A DNA stretch of 64,000 nt from Ectopseudomonas chengduensis (lineage in GTDB: Bacteria > Pseudomonadota > Gammaproteobacteria > Pseudomonadales > Pseudomonadaceae), in contig NZ_FMZQ01000001.1 of assembly GCF_900102635.1 (NCBI RefSeq), positions 310,001 through 374,000 on the forward strand, written 5' to 3'. The position numbers were made by a program, and so were the translations under genes. The notes below the pieces were generated by a model, which saw only the letters and a program-made list of their open reading frames with translations, searched no databases and was not told where the DNA came from. Positions 35,155-42,903 of the stretch are shown in pieces. Positions within the stretch are counted from its first letter, which is position 1. Each line of letters starts with the position of its first letter.

Positions 35155-36594
35155 ATGCTCGATCTTCTCAATGACCTCATCTGGAGCAAGCTGCTGATCG
35201 TGATGCTGATCGGCCTTGGCCTGTTCTTCACCATCGCCTCACGCTTCGTCCAGTTCCGCTACTTCGGCAGCATGTTCCGTATCTTCAGCGAGGCATTCCA
35301 GCGTCAGCCGGGCCAGCTCAGCTCGTTCCAGGCGCTGATGCTTTCGGTGGCTGGCCGCGTGGGCGCCGGCAATATCGCCGGTGTATCGGTGGCGATCATG
35401 CTCGGTGGTCCGGGCGCCATCTTCTGGATGTGGGTCGTGGCCCTGGTTGGCATGGCCACCAGCTACTTCGAGTGCTCGCTGGCGCAGCTGTACAAGCGTC
35501 GCGAGGCTGATGGCGGCTACCGCGGCGGCCCGGCTTTCTACATTCAGCATGGTCTCGGTCAGCGCTGGCTGGGTATCGTCGTATCGATCCTGCTGCTGGT
35601 GACCTTCGGCTTCGGCTTCAACGCCGTGCAGTCCTTCACCGTCGCCAGCTCGCTGCACGACACCTTCGGTATCCCGACCCTGGCCAGTGGCATTGCCCTG
35701 ACCGTGGTGATCGGTCTGATCATCTTCGGTGGCATCAAGCGCATCGCCAAGTTCGCCGACGTGCTGGTGCCGGTGATGGCGTTCTCCTACCTGGGCATGG
35801 CGCTGCTGGTGATCGGTCTGAACATCACCGAAGTTCCAGCCACCTTCGCCCTGATCTTCAAGAGCGCCTTCGGCCTCGAGCCGGCCTTCGCTGGTGGCAT
35901 CGGCGCGGCCATCATCATGGGCGTCAAGCGCGGCCTGTTCTCCAACGAAGCCGGCCTGGGCAGTGCGCCGAACGTGGCCGCGGTCGCCGAGGTCAAGCAT
36001 CCGGCTGCGCAGGGCATCGTGCAGTCGCTCAGCGTATTCATCGACACCCTGATCCTGTGCAGCTGCACCGCGCTGATCATCCTGCTGTCCGGCGTGTATC
36101 AGCCGGGCATGGAACAGGCCGGTGTGGTGCTGACCCAGAGCGCCGTTGCGGCCGTGGTCGGCGAGTGGGGCCGGGTGTTCGTCAGCCTGGCGCTGCTGCT
36201 GTTCGTCTTCACCACCCTGATCTACAACTACTACCTGGGTGAGAACGCCCTGGGCTTCTTCAGCCAGAAGCGCGGCCCGGTGATGATCTACCGCGTGCTG
36301 GTGGTCGGCCTGGTGCTGTGGGGTTCGGTGCAGGATCTGGGCACCGTGTTCGCCTTCGCTGACGTGACCATGGGTCTGCTGGCGATCTGCAACCTGATTG
36401 CCCTGGCGCTGCTGTTCAAGGTGGGCCTGCGCCTGATGCGCGACTACGATAGCCAGATCAAGGCAGGTGTTGAGTCGCCGGTACTCGATGCCAAGCAGTT
36501 CGCTGATCTGGACCTCGACCCTGCCGTCTGGGGGGGGCAGCCGGGTAAAACCGCCGACCAGGCGGAAATCGGTGATCGCGTCTACCAGCGTTGA
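35155..36594 (+). CDS. Sodium:alanine/glycine symporter (AgcS family)
   Basis: A 479-residue inner-membrane transporter of the AgcS (DagA/AlsT) family with about eleven helices. Signatures: AGRVGAGNIAGVSVAIMLGGPGAIFWMW near 67, GGYRGGPAFYI near 120, MGVKRGLFSNEAGLGSAPNVAA near 255. Imports alanine or glycine with sodium. ATG 35155 follows GAGAGAAAG. It diverges from an HTH gene and ends at an intrinsic terminator; an asparaginase gene follows. Confidence 0.93.
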   Translation: MLDLLNDLIWSKLLIVMLIGLGLFFTIASRFVQFRYFGSMFRIFSEAFQRQPGQLSSFQALMLSVAGRVGAGNIAGVSVAIMLGGPGAIFWMWVVALVGMATSYFECSLAQLYKRREADGGYRGGPAFYIQHGLGQRWLGIVVSILLLVTFGFGFNAVQSFTVASSLHDTFGIPTLASGIALTVVIGLIIFGGIKRIAKFADVLVPVMAFSYLGMALLVIGLNITEVPATFALIFKSAFGLEPAFAGGIGAAIIMGVKRGLFSNEAGLGSAPNVAAVAEVKHPAAQGIVQSLSVFIDTLILCSCTALIILLSGVYQPGMEQAGVVLTQSAVAAVVGEWGRVFVSLALLLFVFTTLIYNYYLGENALGFFSQKRGPVMIYRVLVVGLVLWGSVQDLGTVFAFADVTMGLLAICNLIALALLFKVGLRLMRDYDSQIKAGVESPVLDAKQFADLDLDPAVWGGQPGKTADQAEIGDRVYQR

Positions 36595-36611
36595 TCTGAC
36601 TCAGATGGAAG

Positions 36612-36635
36612 AAGGGGGCAAGGCCCCCTTTTTCT
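36612..36635 (+). terminator. Rho-independent terminator of the AgcS gene
   Basis: AAGGGGGC and GCCCCCTT with loop AAG, followed by TTT C TT; 18 bases after the stop codon. Confidence 0.85.
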
Positions 36636-36660
36636 TGCCTGCCAGCTTTGGCAGCCATTG

Positions 36661-36682
36661 TTCGGGCAGTCGTAAGCGACGT
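36661..36682. repeat. 22-base intergenic repeat, copy 2
   Basis: Two mismatches to 30738-30759; lies between the AgcS terminator and the asparaginase gene. Confidence 0.5.
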
Positions 36683-36722
36683 TGCGAATGTCGCGCAGAC
36701 CCGTGATTTGTGAGGAGAGCCC

Positions 36723-37712
36723 ATGGCGACCCCAGAAAAACTCCTGGTGCTGTACACAGGCGGCACCATCGGCATGCAGATGAGCGCGGACGGCCTGGCG
36801 CCGGCCTCGGGTTTCGAGGCGCGCATGCGCACCCAACAAGCCAGCGAGAACGCCAGCGAGCTGCCGCAATGGACCTTCCGCGAGCTGCTGCCGCTGATCG
36901 ACAGCGCCAACATGAACACCGGCCACTGGCTGGCGCTGCGTGACGAGATCGTCACCGCCGTGCAGACCCATGGCCACGACGCCGTGCTGGTACTGCATGG
37001 TACCGATACCCTGGCCTACAGCGCCGCCGCGCTGAGCTTCCTGCTGCTCGGCCTCGACGTGCCGGTGGTGCTGACCGGCGCCATGCAGCCGGCCGGTGTC
37101 GATGGCGGTGATGCCTGGCCCAACCTGTTCGGCGCCATGCGCGCGCTGTATCGCGGCGTCGCGCCTGGCGTGCACCTCTACTTCAACGGCCAGCTGCTGC
37201 ATGGCGCACGTTGCTCGAAGTTGCGCAGCGACGCTTTCGATGCCTTCCAGGTACTGCCGCGTCAGCGTCAGGCCGAACGGGCCTCGGTCGATGCGCGGAT
37301 CGACTTCCGCCAGCCGCGCCAGCCGGTCAATCTTGCCGTGCTGCCACTGCATCCGGCGGTGCAGGCCGGGCAACTGCAAGCTCTGCTGGCCAGCGGCGTG
37401 CAGGGGCTGCTGCTGGAGTGCTACGGCAGTGGCACCGGCCCGGCCGGCGATGCGCAATTGATGAGCGTGCTGCGTGAGGCGCATCAGCGCGGTGTGGTGC
37501 TGGCGGCAATCAGTCAGTGCCCGCAAGGCCATGTGCAGTTCGGTGTGTATGCGGCCGGCAGCCGTCTGGCCGAGGTCGGCCTGGTGTCCTGTGGCGGCAT
37601 GACCCGCGAGGCGGCACTGGGCAAGCTGTTCGCCCTGCTCGGCGCCGGTTTGCCACAAGCTGAGGTTGAACACTGGCTGGCGCGCGATCTCTGTGGTGAG
37701 ATGAGCGACTGA
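36723..37712 (+). CDS. ansA: L-asparaginase (cytoplasmic type)
   Basis: A 329-residue asparaginase without a signal peptide, so cytoplasmic (type I-like). The first catalytic Thr is in LYTGGTIGMQ (Thr12/Thr15 region) and the second Thr-Asp pair in VLHGTDTLAYSAAALSF; TGAMQPAGVDGGDAWPNLFGA follows. Hydrolyses asparagine to aspartate and ammonia. Preceded by GAGGAGAGCCC. A GNAT and an Lrp-type gene follow on the same strand (27- and 71-base gaps), which may be one unit regulated by amino-acid availability. Confidence 0.9.
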   Translation: MATPEKLLVLYTGGTIGMQMSADGLAPASGFEARMRTQQASENASELPQWTFRELLPLIDSANMNTGHWLALRDEIVTAVQTHGHDAVLVLHGTDTLAYSAAALSFLLLGLDVPVVLTGAMQPAGVDGGDAWPNLFGAMRALYRGVAPGVHLYFNGQLLHGARCSKLRSDAFDAFQVLPRQRQAERASVDARIDFRQPRQPVNLAVLPLHPAVQAGQLQALLASGVQGLLLECYGSGTGPAGDAQLMSVLREAHQRGVVLAAISQCPQGHVQFGVYAAGSRLAEVGLVSCGGMTREAALGKLFALLGAGLPQAEVEHWLARDLCGEMSD

Positions 37713-37739
37713 TCCACCTGCCCGAACAGAGGAAGGACG

Positions 37740-38183
37740 ATGAGCATCGAAATTCGCCCTGTAGTCGCTGCCGATCACGAAGCCTGGTTGCCCTTGTGGC
37801 AGGGCTACCAGCGCTTCTATATGACCGAGATTCCAGCCGAGACCAGCGCCGTTACCTGGCAGCGCTTTCTCGACCCCGCCGAGCCCATGGGCGCCGCCCT
37901 GGCCTGGCAGGGTGACCAGGCCATTGGCCTGGTGCACTGGGTCATCCACCGCTCGACCTGGACCACCGGTGACTATTGCTACCTGCAGGACCTGTTCGTC
38001 GCCAAGGGCCAGCGCAGTGGCGGCGTTGGTCGTCAGCTGATCCAGCATGTCTACGAGCAGGCGCGTGCTGCCGGCTGTTCACGGGTGCACTGGCTGACGC
38101 ACGAGAGCAACAGCCAGGCCAAGCTGCTGTACGAGCGCATCGGTGAGCGCTCGGGATTCGTGCAGTACCGCAAGCTGCTGTAG
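37740..38183 (+). CDS. GNAT family N-acetyltransferase (copy 2)
   Basis: A 147-residue GNAT, paralog of the protein at 33061-33501. Identical blocks include TWQRFLDPAEPM, GDYCYLQDLFVA and SRVHWLT; the acetyl-CoA site is GQRSGGVGRQLIQHVYEQA. Preceded by GAGGAAGG. Located after asparaginase and before an Lrp-type regulator. Substrate unknown; an amino-acid or polyamine derivative is a guess from neighbours. Confidence 0.88.
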   Translation: MSIEIRPVVAADHEAWLPLWQGYQRFYMTEIPAETSAVTWQRFLDPAEPMGAALAWQGDQAIGLVHWVIHRSTWTTGDYCYLQDLFVAKGQRSGGVGRQLIQHVYEQARAAGCSRVHWLTHESNSQAKLLYERIGERSGFVQYRKLL

Positions 38184-38254
38184 GTGGGGGCGAGAGAGGG
38201 AGGTTGGCATGCATTGCGCATCGCCAGTGCCCCCTCGTCTTCAAGCTGACAGCC

Positions 38255-38701
38255 ATGAACAAGCTCGACAACGCTCTGCTGAATATCCTGATCAAGGACT
38301 CGCGCACCTCTTTTGCCGATATCGCTCGCCAGCTCAATATATCCAGAGCCCACGCACGCACTCGGGTACAGGCCCTGGTCGATACCGGCGTCATCGAGAA
38401 ATTCACCGCTGTGGTGAATCCGGAAAAGCTCGGCAAGGGTATTTCCACCTTCGTCGATCTTACTGTCGCGCCGCATGCTATCGAAGCCGTCGCCGAGCGA
38501 CTCTCGGCTACCGTGGAGGTGGTCAGCCTGTACATCATGAGTGATCTGAAAAGCCTGCACATCCACACGTTGACCGACAGCTACGAGACCTTCGATGCTT
38601 TCGTGCGCGAGCATATCTTCAACCACCCGGAGATTCTCACGGTTGACTGCAAGGCACTGATGACGCGGGTGAAGCACCGTCGTGGCGGTGCTCGCCTGTA
38701 A
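38255..38701 (+). CDS. Lrp/AsnC family transcriptional regulator
   Basis: A 148-residue Lrp-type protein with an N-terminal HTH (LDNALLNILIKDSRTSFADIARQLNISRAHARTRVQALVDTGVI, residues 3-46) and a C-terminal RAM/AsnC-like sensor domain (FVDLTVAPHAIEAVAERL). I chose ATG 38255, which begins directly at the HTH; the frame is open 17 codons earlier without a ribosome site. It probably senses an amino acid and controls the asparaginase/GNAT genes or the transport operon downstream, which is inference. Confidence 0.88.
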   Translation: MNKLDNALLNILIKDSRTSFADIARQLNISRAHARTRVQALVDTGVIEKFTAVVNPEKLGKGISTFVDLTVAPHAIEAVAERLSATVEVVSLYIMSDLKSLHIHTLTDSYETFDAFVREHIFNHPEILTVDCKALMTRVKHRRGGARL

Positions 38702-38784
38702 CATCCTGATACATCGAGCTATTTCTCACTGTTCCGGAAGCGTCGGCGCCTTAAAAAAGCGCTCAGTGCGCTCATCTAGTGCAT

Positions 38785-38802
38785 AACTGACATTCGTCAG
38801 TT
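38785..38802. promoter_or_regulatory. Candidate activator site upstream of the sigma-54 promoter
   Basis: AACTGAC (38785-38791) and GTCAGTT (38796-38802), a perfect 7-base inverted repeat with a 4-base spacer, about 200 bases before the -24/-12 element. The distance suits an enhancer-binding protein. The rest of 38702-39001 is AT-rich, with a bend-like TATATATATT stretch near 38985. Confidence 0.4.
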
Positions 38803-39001
38803 GAAGGCAAGGTCAGCGGACCGATCGTATGCAAATGGTTTGGCACTGCTGACAAATGTATTCATTACCCGTGGCGTATTGACGATTCGTCGCAAGCGAC
38901 AGCCCAGAGGTGCTTATTTTTTGTGCAGTCTGGCTAACGGCCATATTCTTCAAAAAATAGATAAGTCATTATAAAACAATAAGTTATATATATTTTTCTA
39001 C

Positions 39002-39017
39002 TGGCACGCGTGTTGCT
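39002..39017 (+). promoter_or_regulatory. Sigma-54 (RpoN) -24/-12 promoter of the TRAP operon
   Basis: TGGCACGCGTGTTGCT matches the consensus TGGCAC-N5-TTGCW, with GG at 39003-39004 and GC at 39015-39016, exactly 10 bases between. It lies 77 bases before the dctP-like ATG; the start of transcription should be near 39027. RpoN dependence implies an enhancer-binding activator, which is not encoded in the window. Confidence 0.85.
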
Positions 39018-39093
39018 CTAGGGCTTCCAGACCACTTTACATCCGATAGGCCATCCCGCTGATCGGAGCCACTGTGTAACTGGAGACCGCCCC

Positions 39094-40188
39094 ATGAGCC
39101 TTAACCGTCGTAAATTCCTCGGTGCTGGAGCCGTTGCCGCAGGCGCAGGCCTGACCCTGGGTGCCTCGGGCATCGCCACTGCCAACGAGAAAACCTTCAA
39201 CTGGAAGATGACCAACGCCTACGCGCCCGGCTCGCCGTTCTATGTGCAGGGGCCGGGCAGCCCGACCGATTTCTGCAAGCGTGTCGAGGCCATGTCCAAT
39301 GGCCGCCTGAAGATTCAGCACTTCGCTGCTGGCGAGCTGATCCCGGCGCTGGAAGGCTTCGATGCGGTGTCCAGTGGCATGGTGGAAATGAACGCCGCCA
39401 ATGCCTTCTTCTGGGCCGGCAAGATCCCCGCCGCGCAGTTCTTCACCGCCGTGCCCTTCGGCATGAATACCCAGGGCATGAACGCCTGGTTGTACAACGG
39501 CGGCGCGCTGCAACTCTGGGAAGAACTCTACGCGCCCCATGGCCTGGTGCCGATGCCCATGGGCAACACCGGCACCCAGATGACCGGCTGGTTCCGTCAG
39601 CCACTGGAAAACGTCGATAGCCTCAAGGGCCTGAAAATGCGTGTGCCGGGCCTGGCCGGCAAGGTCTACAGCGAACTGGGCGTGGCGGTAAGGCTGCTGC
39701 CTGGCGGCGAGATTTTCCCGGCGCTGGAGCGCGGAGTGATCGATGCTGCCGAATTCGTCGGACCCTATCAGGACCGCCGCATGGGCCTGCATAAAGCCGC
39801 GAAGAACTACTACACCACCGGCTGGCACGAGCCGACCAACGTCACCGAGCTGATCATCAACAAGAAGGCCTGGGAAACCCTGCCGGCCGACCTGCAAGCC
39901 ATCGTGCGCATCTGCGCCCAGGCCTGCAATGCCGAGAGCCTGGCATGGTCCGATGCGGTCAACGCCGATGCCCTGGAAGACCTGGTGACCAATGAAGGTG
40001 TGATCGCCAAGCCGCTGCCGGGCGACATCATCACCCGCCTGCGCGAGGTGACCAACGACACCCTCGCCAGCATGGCTGCCGCCGACCCGGCAACACGCAA
40101 AGTGCACGATCACTTCATGGCGTTCCGCAAGAAGTACAGCAGCTGGTCGGCCACCGGCGAAAAAGGCTTCATGGACCTGGGGGTGTGA
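39094..40188 (+). CDS. TRAP transporter periplasmic binding protein (DctP/TakP type) with Tat signal
   Basis: A 364-residue solute-binding protein. The N-terminus NRRKFLGAGAVAAGAG is a twin-arginine signal, so it is exported folded. The DctP fold shows GELIPALEGFDAVSSGMVEM, KMRVPGLAGKVYSELGVAVRLLPGGEIFPALERGVIDAAEFVGPYQD, and the segment YYTTGWHEPTNVTELIINKKAWETLP typical of the TakP (2-oxoacid) subgroup. The ligand is probably a carboxylate or keto/amide acid. First gene of an operon with dctQ, dctM, a TSUP exporter and a GGT-family hydrolase. Confidence 0.92.
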   Translation: MSLNRRKFLGAGAVAAGAGLTLGASGIATANEKTFNWKMTNAYAPGSPFYVQGPGSPTDFCKRVEAMSNGRLKIQHFAAGELIPALEGFDAVSSGMVEMNAANAFFWAGKIPAAQFFTAVPFGMNTQGMNAWLYNGGALQLWEELYAPHGLVPMPMGNTGTQMTGWFRQPLENVDSLKGLKMRVPGLAGKVYSELGVAVRLLPGGEIFPALERGVIDAAEFVGPYQDRRMGLHKAAKNYYTTGWHEPTNVTELIINKKAWETLPADLQAIVRICAQACNAESLAWSDAVNADALEDLVTNEGVIAKPLPGDIITRLREVTNDTLASMAAADPATRKVHDHFMAFRKKYSSWSATGEKGFMDLGV

Positions 40189-40192
40189 GGCG

Positions 40193-40714
40193 ATGCATGC
40201 CGTGATCAACCGCATCGAGCAGTTGGTCGAGACCCTGGGCAGTCTGGCACGCGGCTGCGTGCTGGTGCTGGTCCTGCTGGTGTCGGCCAACGTGCTGATC
40301 CGCTATGGCTTTTCCGTGAGCCCGGTGGCGTTGCAGGAGCTTGAATGGTTTCTGATTTCGCCCATCGCGCTGCTTGGCATCTCCTACGTGTTGAAACACC
40401 GTGCCGATGTGCGGGTGGACTTCATCTACGAGAAGTTCCAGCCGCGCACCCAGGCTGCGGTGGATCTGTTCAGTGCCCTGGCGACCTGCCTGATCGGCGC
40501 GTTCCTGGCCTGGGTCTGCTGGCATTACATGATGCAGTCCTACGCCATTGGCGAAGGCTCGCCGGACCCTGGCGGCCTGCCCCATCGCTTTCTGGTCAAG
40601 GCCTTTCTGCCGCTGGGCTTTGCCCTGTTTGCCCTGCAAGGCATTGCTGACACCCTGCGTGCCCTCAAGAGCCTGCTCGCATCCAACCCGACACCTGAGG
40701 AGGCCTTGCCATGA
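40193..40714 (+). CDS. TRAP transporter small permease (DctQ)
   Basis: A 173-residue protein with four membrane helices and the DctQ pattern (GCVLVLVLLVSANVLIRYGF, ALQELEWFLISPIALLGISYVLKHRADVRVDF). It pairs with DctM to form the transport unit. It begins 4 bases after the binding-protein stop and overlaps dctM by 4 bases. Confidence 0.9.
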   Translation: MHAVINRIEQLVETLGSLARGCVLVLVLLVSANVLIRYGFSVSPVALQELEWFLISPIALLGISYVLKHRADVRVDFIYEKFQPRTQAAVDLFSALATCLIGAFLAWVCWHYMMQSYAIGEGSPDPGGLPHRFLVKAFLPLGFALFALQGIADTLRALKSLLASNPTPEEALP

Positions 40715-42036
40715 GCCCCAATGAATGGCTGGCAATCCTGATGGTGCTCGCCTTTTTCTCGATGATGATGGTCGGCGTACCGGTGGCCATCTCCCTGGCT
40801 GTGTCCGGTTTCGCCGCCGGCCTGATCGGTTTCGGCCCGATGCTGTTCAGCCTGCTACCGGCGCGCATGTTTGGCGTGGTCAGCAACTACACGCTGCTGG
40901 CGATTCCGCTGTTTACCTTCATGGGGGTGATGCTGGAGAAATCCAGGGTCGCAGAGGACATGCTGGAGACGGTTGGCCAAGCCATGGGTGGCCTCAACGG
41001 CGGCATGGGCCTGGCCATCGTGCTGGTCGGCGTGCTGCTCGGTGCCTCGACCGGTATCGTTGGCGCCACCGTGGTGACCATCGGCCTGCTGACCCTGCCG
41101 GTGCTGCTGCGCCGCGGCTACAAACCCAGCGTGGCCTGCGGCACCATCTGCGCCTCCGGCACCCTGGGGCAGATCATTCCGCCGAGCCTGGTGCTGATTC
41201 TGCTGGCCGATATTCTCGGCGAGTCGGTGGGTTCGATCTTCGCCGCCGCCTTTATTCCCAGCCTGATGCTGGCCGGCGTCTACATCGTCTACATGCTGCT
41301 GCTCGGCTGGCTGCGCCCGCAGTGGGTGCCGGCGATTCCTGCCGAGGAGCGCGCGCTGATCAGCCGCAAACAGCTGTGGCAGAACATCGCCAAATCGGTA
41401 TTGCCGCCGCTGCTGCTGGTGGTCTGTGTGCTTGGCTCGATCATCGGCGGCCTGGCCGCGCCGACCGAAGCGGCCTCCATCGGTGCACTTGGCGCGCTGG
41501 TCATCGCCGGCTGCGCCAGACGTCTGAACCGAGATACCCTCAAGCAGACCCTGCACGGCACCCTGAGCATCAGCGCGATGATCTTCCTCATCCTGCTCTG
41601 CTCGCAGCCGTTCTCCCTGGCCTTCCGCGGCCTGGGCGGCGAAGCCCTGGTGCATGATCTGTTCAGCCTGCTGCCGGGCGGCGAACTGGGCGCGATCCTG
41701 TTCCTTATGGTGCTGCTGTTCGTGCTCGGTTTCTTTCTGGAGTGGATCGAGATCTCCTACATCGCCCTGCCGATGTTCCTGCCGGTATTCATGGGCTATG
41801 GCACCGACATGGTCTGGCTGGCGATTCTAGTGGCGTTGAACCTGCAGATGTCGTTCCTCACGCCACCGTTCGGTTGGGCGCTGTTCTTCCTCAAGGGCGT
41901 GGCACCACCAGGCATCAGCACCAAGGACATCTACATCGGCGCACTGCCCTTCGTGGCGCTGCAAATGCTCGCCGTGGCCCTGGTGTTCGCCTTCCCGACC
42001 CTGGCGACCTGGCTGCCTAAGGCAATCGGCTGGTAA
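40711..42036 (+). CDS. TRAP transporter large permease (DctM)
   Basis: A 441-residue DctM with twelve or so helices. Motifs: LLAIPLFTFMGVMLEKSRVAEDML, LGASTGIVGATVVTIGLLTLP, GTICASGTLGQIIPPSLVLILL and the C-terminal LNLQMSFLTPPFGWALFFLKGV. Carries out sodium-coupled substrate import from the Tat-exported binding protein. Translationally coupled to dctQ (ATG overlaps its TGA). Confidence 0.93.
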   Translation: MSPNEWLAILMVLAFFSMMMVGVPVAISLAVSGFAAGLIGFGPMLFSLLPARMFGVVSNYTLLAIPLFTFMGVMLEKSRVAEDMLETVGQAMGGLNGGMGLAIVLVGVLLGASTGIVGATVVTIGLLTLPVLLRRGYKPSVACGTICASGTLGQIIPPSLVLILLADILGESVGSIFAAAFIPSLMLAGVYIVYMLLLGWLRPQWVPAIPAEERALISRKQLWQNIAKSVLPPLLLVVCVLGSIIGGLAAPTEAASIGALGALVIAGCARRLNRDTLKQTLHGTLSISAMIFLILLCSQPFSLAFRGLGGEALVHDLFSLLPGGELGAILFLMVLLFVLGFFLEWIEISYIALPMFLPVFMGYGTDMVWLAILVALNLQMSFLTPPFGWALFFLKGVAPPGISTKDIYIGALPFVALQMLAVALVFAFPTLATWLPKAIGW

Positions 42037-42057
42037 CCCTCACATAAGAGAACGCCT

Positions 42058-42894
42058 ATGGAATTTTTCTCTGCCTACAGCCCGCTGTGGCTGGCCGGGC
42101 TGGTCAGCGCTCTGCTGCTGACCGGCGCGGTGGCCGGCATTCTCGCCGGCTTGCTCGGCGTCGGTGGCGGTATCGTCATCGTGCCGGTGCTGTATCACCT
42201 GTTCACCCTGCTCGGCATTGATCCTGAAGTACGTATGCACGTGGCGGTCGGCACCTCGCTGGCGGCCATCGTGCCGACCTCGATCATCTCCGCCAGGGCG
42301 CACTACAAGCGCGGCGGGCTCAAGCCTGAACTGCTCAAGCCGCTGATACCCGGCACCCTGATCGGCGTGCTGATCGGTGCGTTGCTAAGCGGCTATCTCA
42401 GCGGCCAGGTGCTGGCGGCGATCTTCGCTGTGATCGCCCTGCTGGTGGCGCTGAACATGGCGGTCGAGCGCAACCTGAGCCTGCGCGACGGGCTGCCCGG
42501 CACAGCCGGTACCAGTGTGCTCGGGGTGTTCATCGGCAGCCTGTCGACCCTGATGGGCATTGGCGGCGGCACCCTCAGCGTGCCGATCCTCAATGCCTGC
42601 CGCACGCCCATGCACATTGCCGTGGGCACCGGCGCCGCCCTGGGCGTGGTGATCAGCCTGCCCGGCGCCCTGGCCTACCTGATCAACGGCCTGGGTGCGG
42701 ACAACCTGCCACCGGCCACCCTGGGCTATGTCAACCTGCTCGGCCTGGCGATGATCGTGCCGGTGACCATGCTCACCGCGCCCTGGGGCGCACGCATCGC
42801 CCATGCCATCAACGCGCGCCTGCTGCGCCGTCTGTTTGCCCTGTTTTTGGCCCTTACAGCAGTACGCATGCTGTTTGGCGCCTTTGCCCTCTGA
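42058..42894 (+). CDS. TSUP (TauE/SafE) family membrane transporter
   Basis: A 278-residue protein with about eight helices in two repeated halves: GILAGLLGVGGGIVIVPVLYHLF (about 23-45) and GSLSTLMGIGGGTLSVPILNACR (about 160-182). TauE/SafE proteins export or import small sulfonates, sulfite or sulfoacetate. Lies 21 bases after dctM and 9 before the GGT-family gene, so it belongs to the same RpoN-driven operon, perhaps expelling an anion released on catabolism. Substrate not known. Confidence 0.88.
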   Translation: MEFFSAYSPLWLAGLVSALLLTGAVAGILAGLLGVGGGIVIVPVLYHLFTLLGIDPEVRMHVAVGTSLAAIVPTSIISARAHYKRGGLKPELLKPLIPGTLIGVLIGALLSGYLSGQVLAAIFAVIALLVALNMAVERNLSLRDGLPGTAGTSVLGVFIGSLSTLMGIGGGTLSVPILNACRTPMHIAVGTGAALGVVISLPGALAYLINGLGADNLPPATLGYVNLLGLAMIVPVTMLTAPWGARIAHAINARLLRRLFALFLALTAVRMLFGAFAL

Positions 42895-42903
42895 GGAACG
42901 ATC

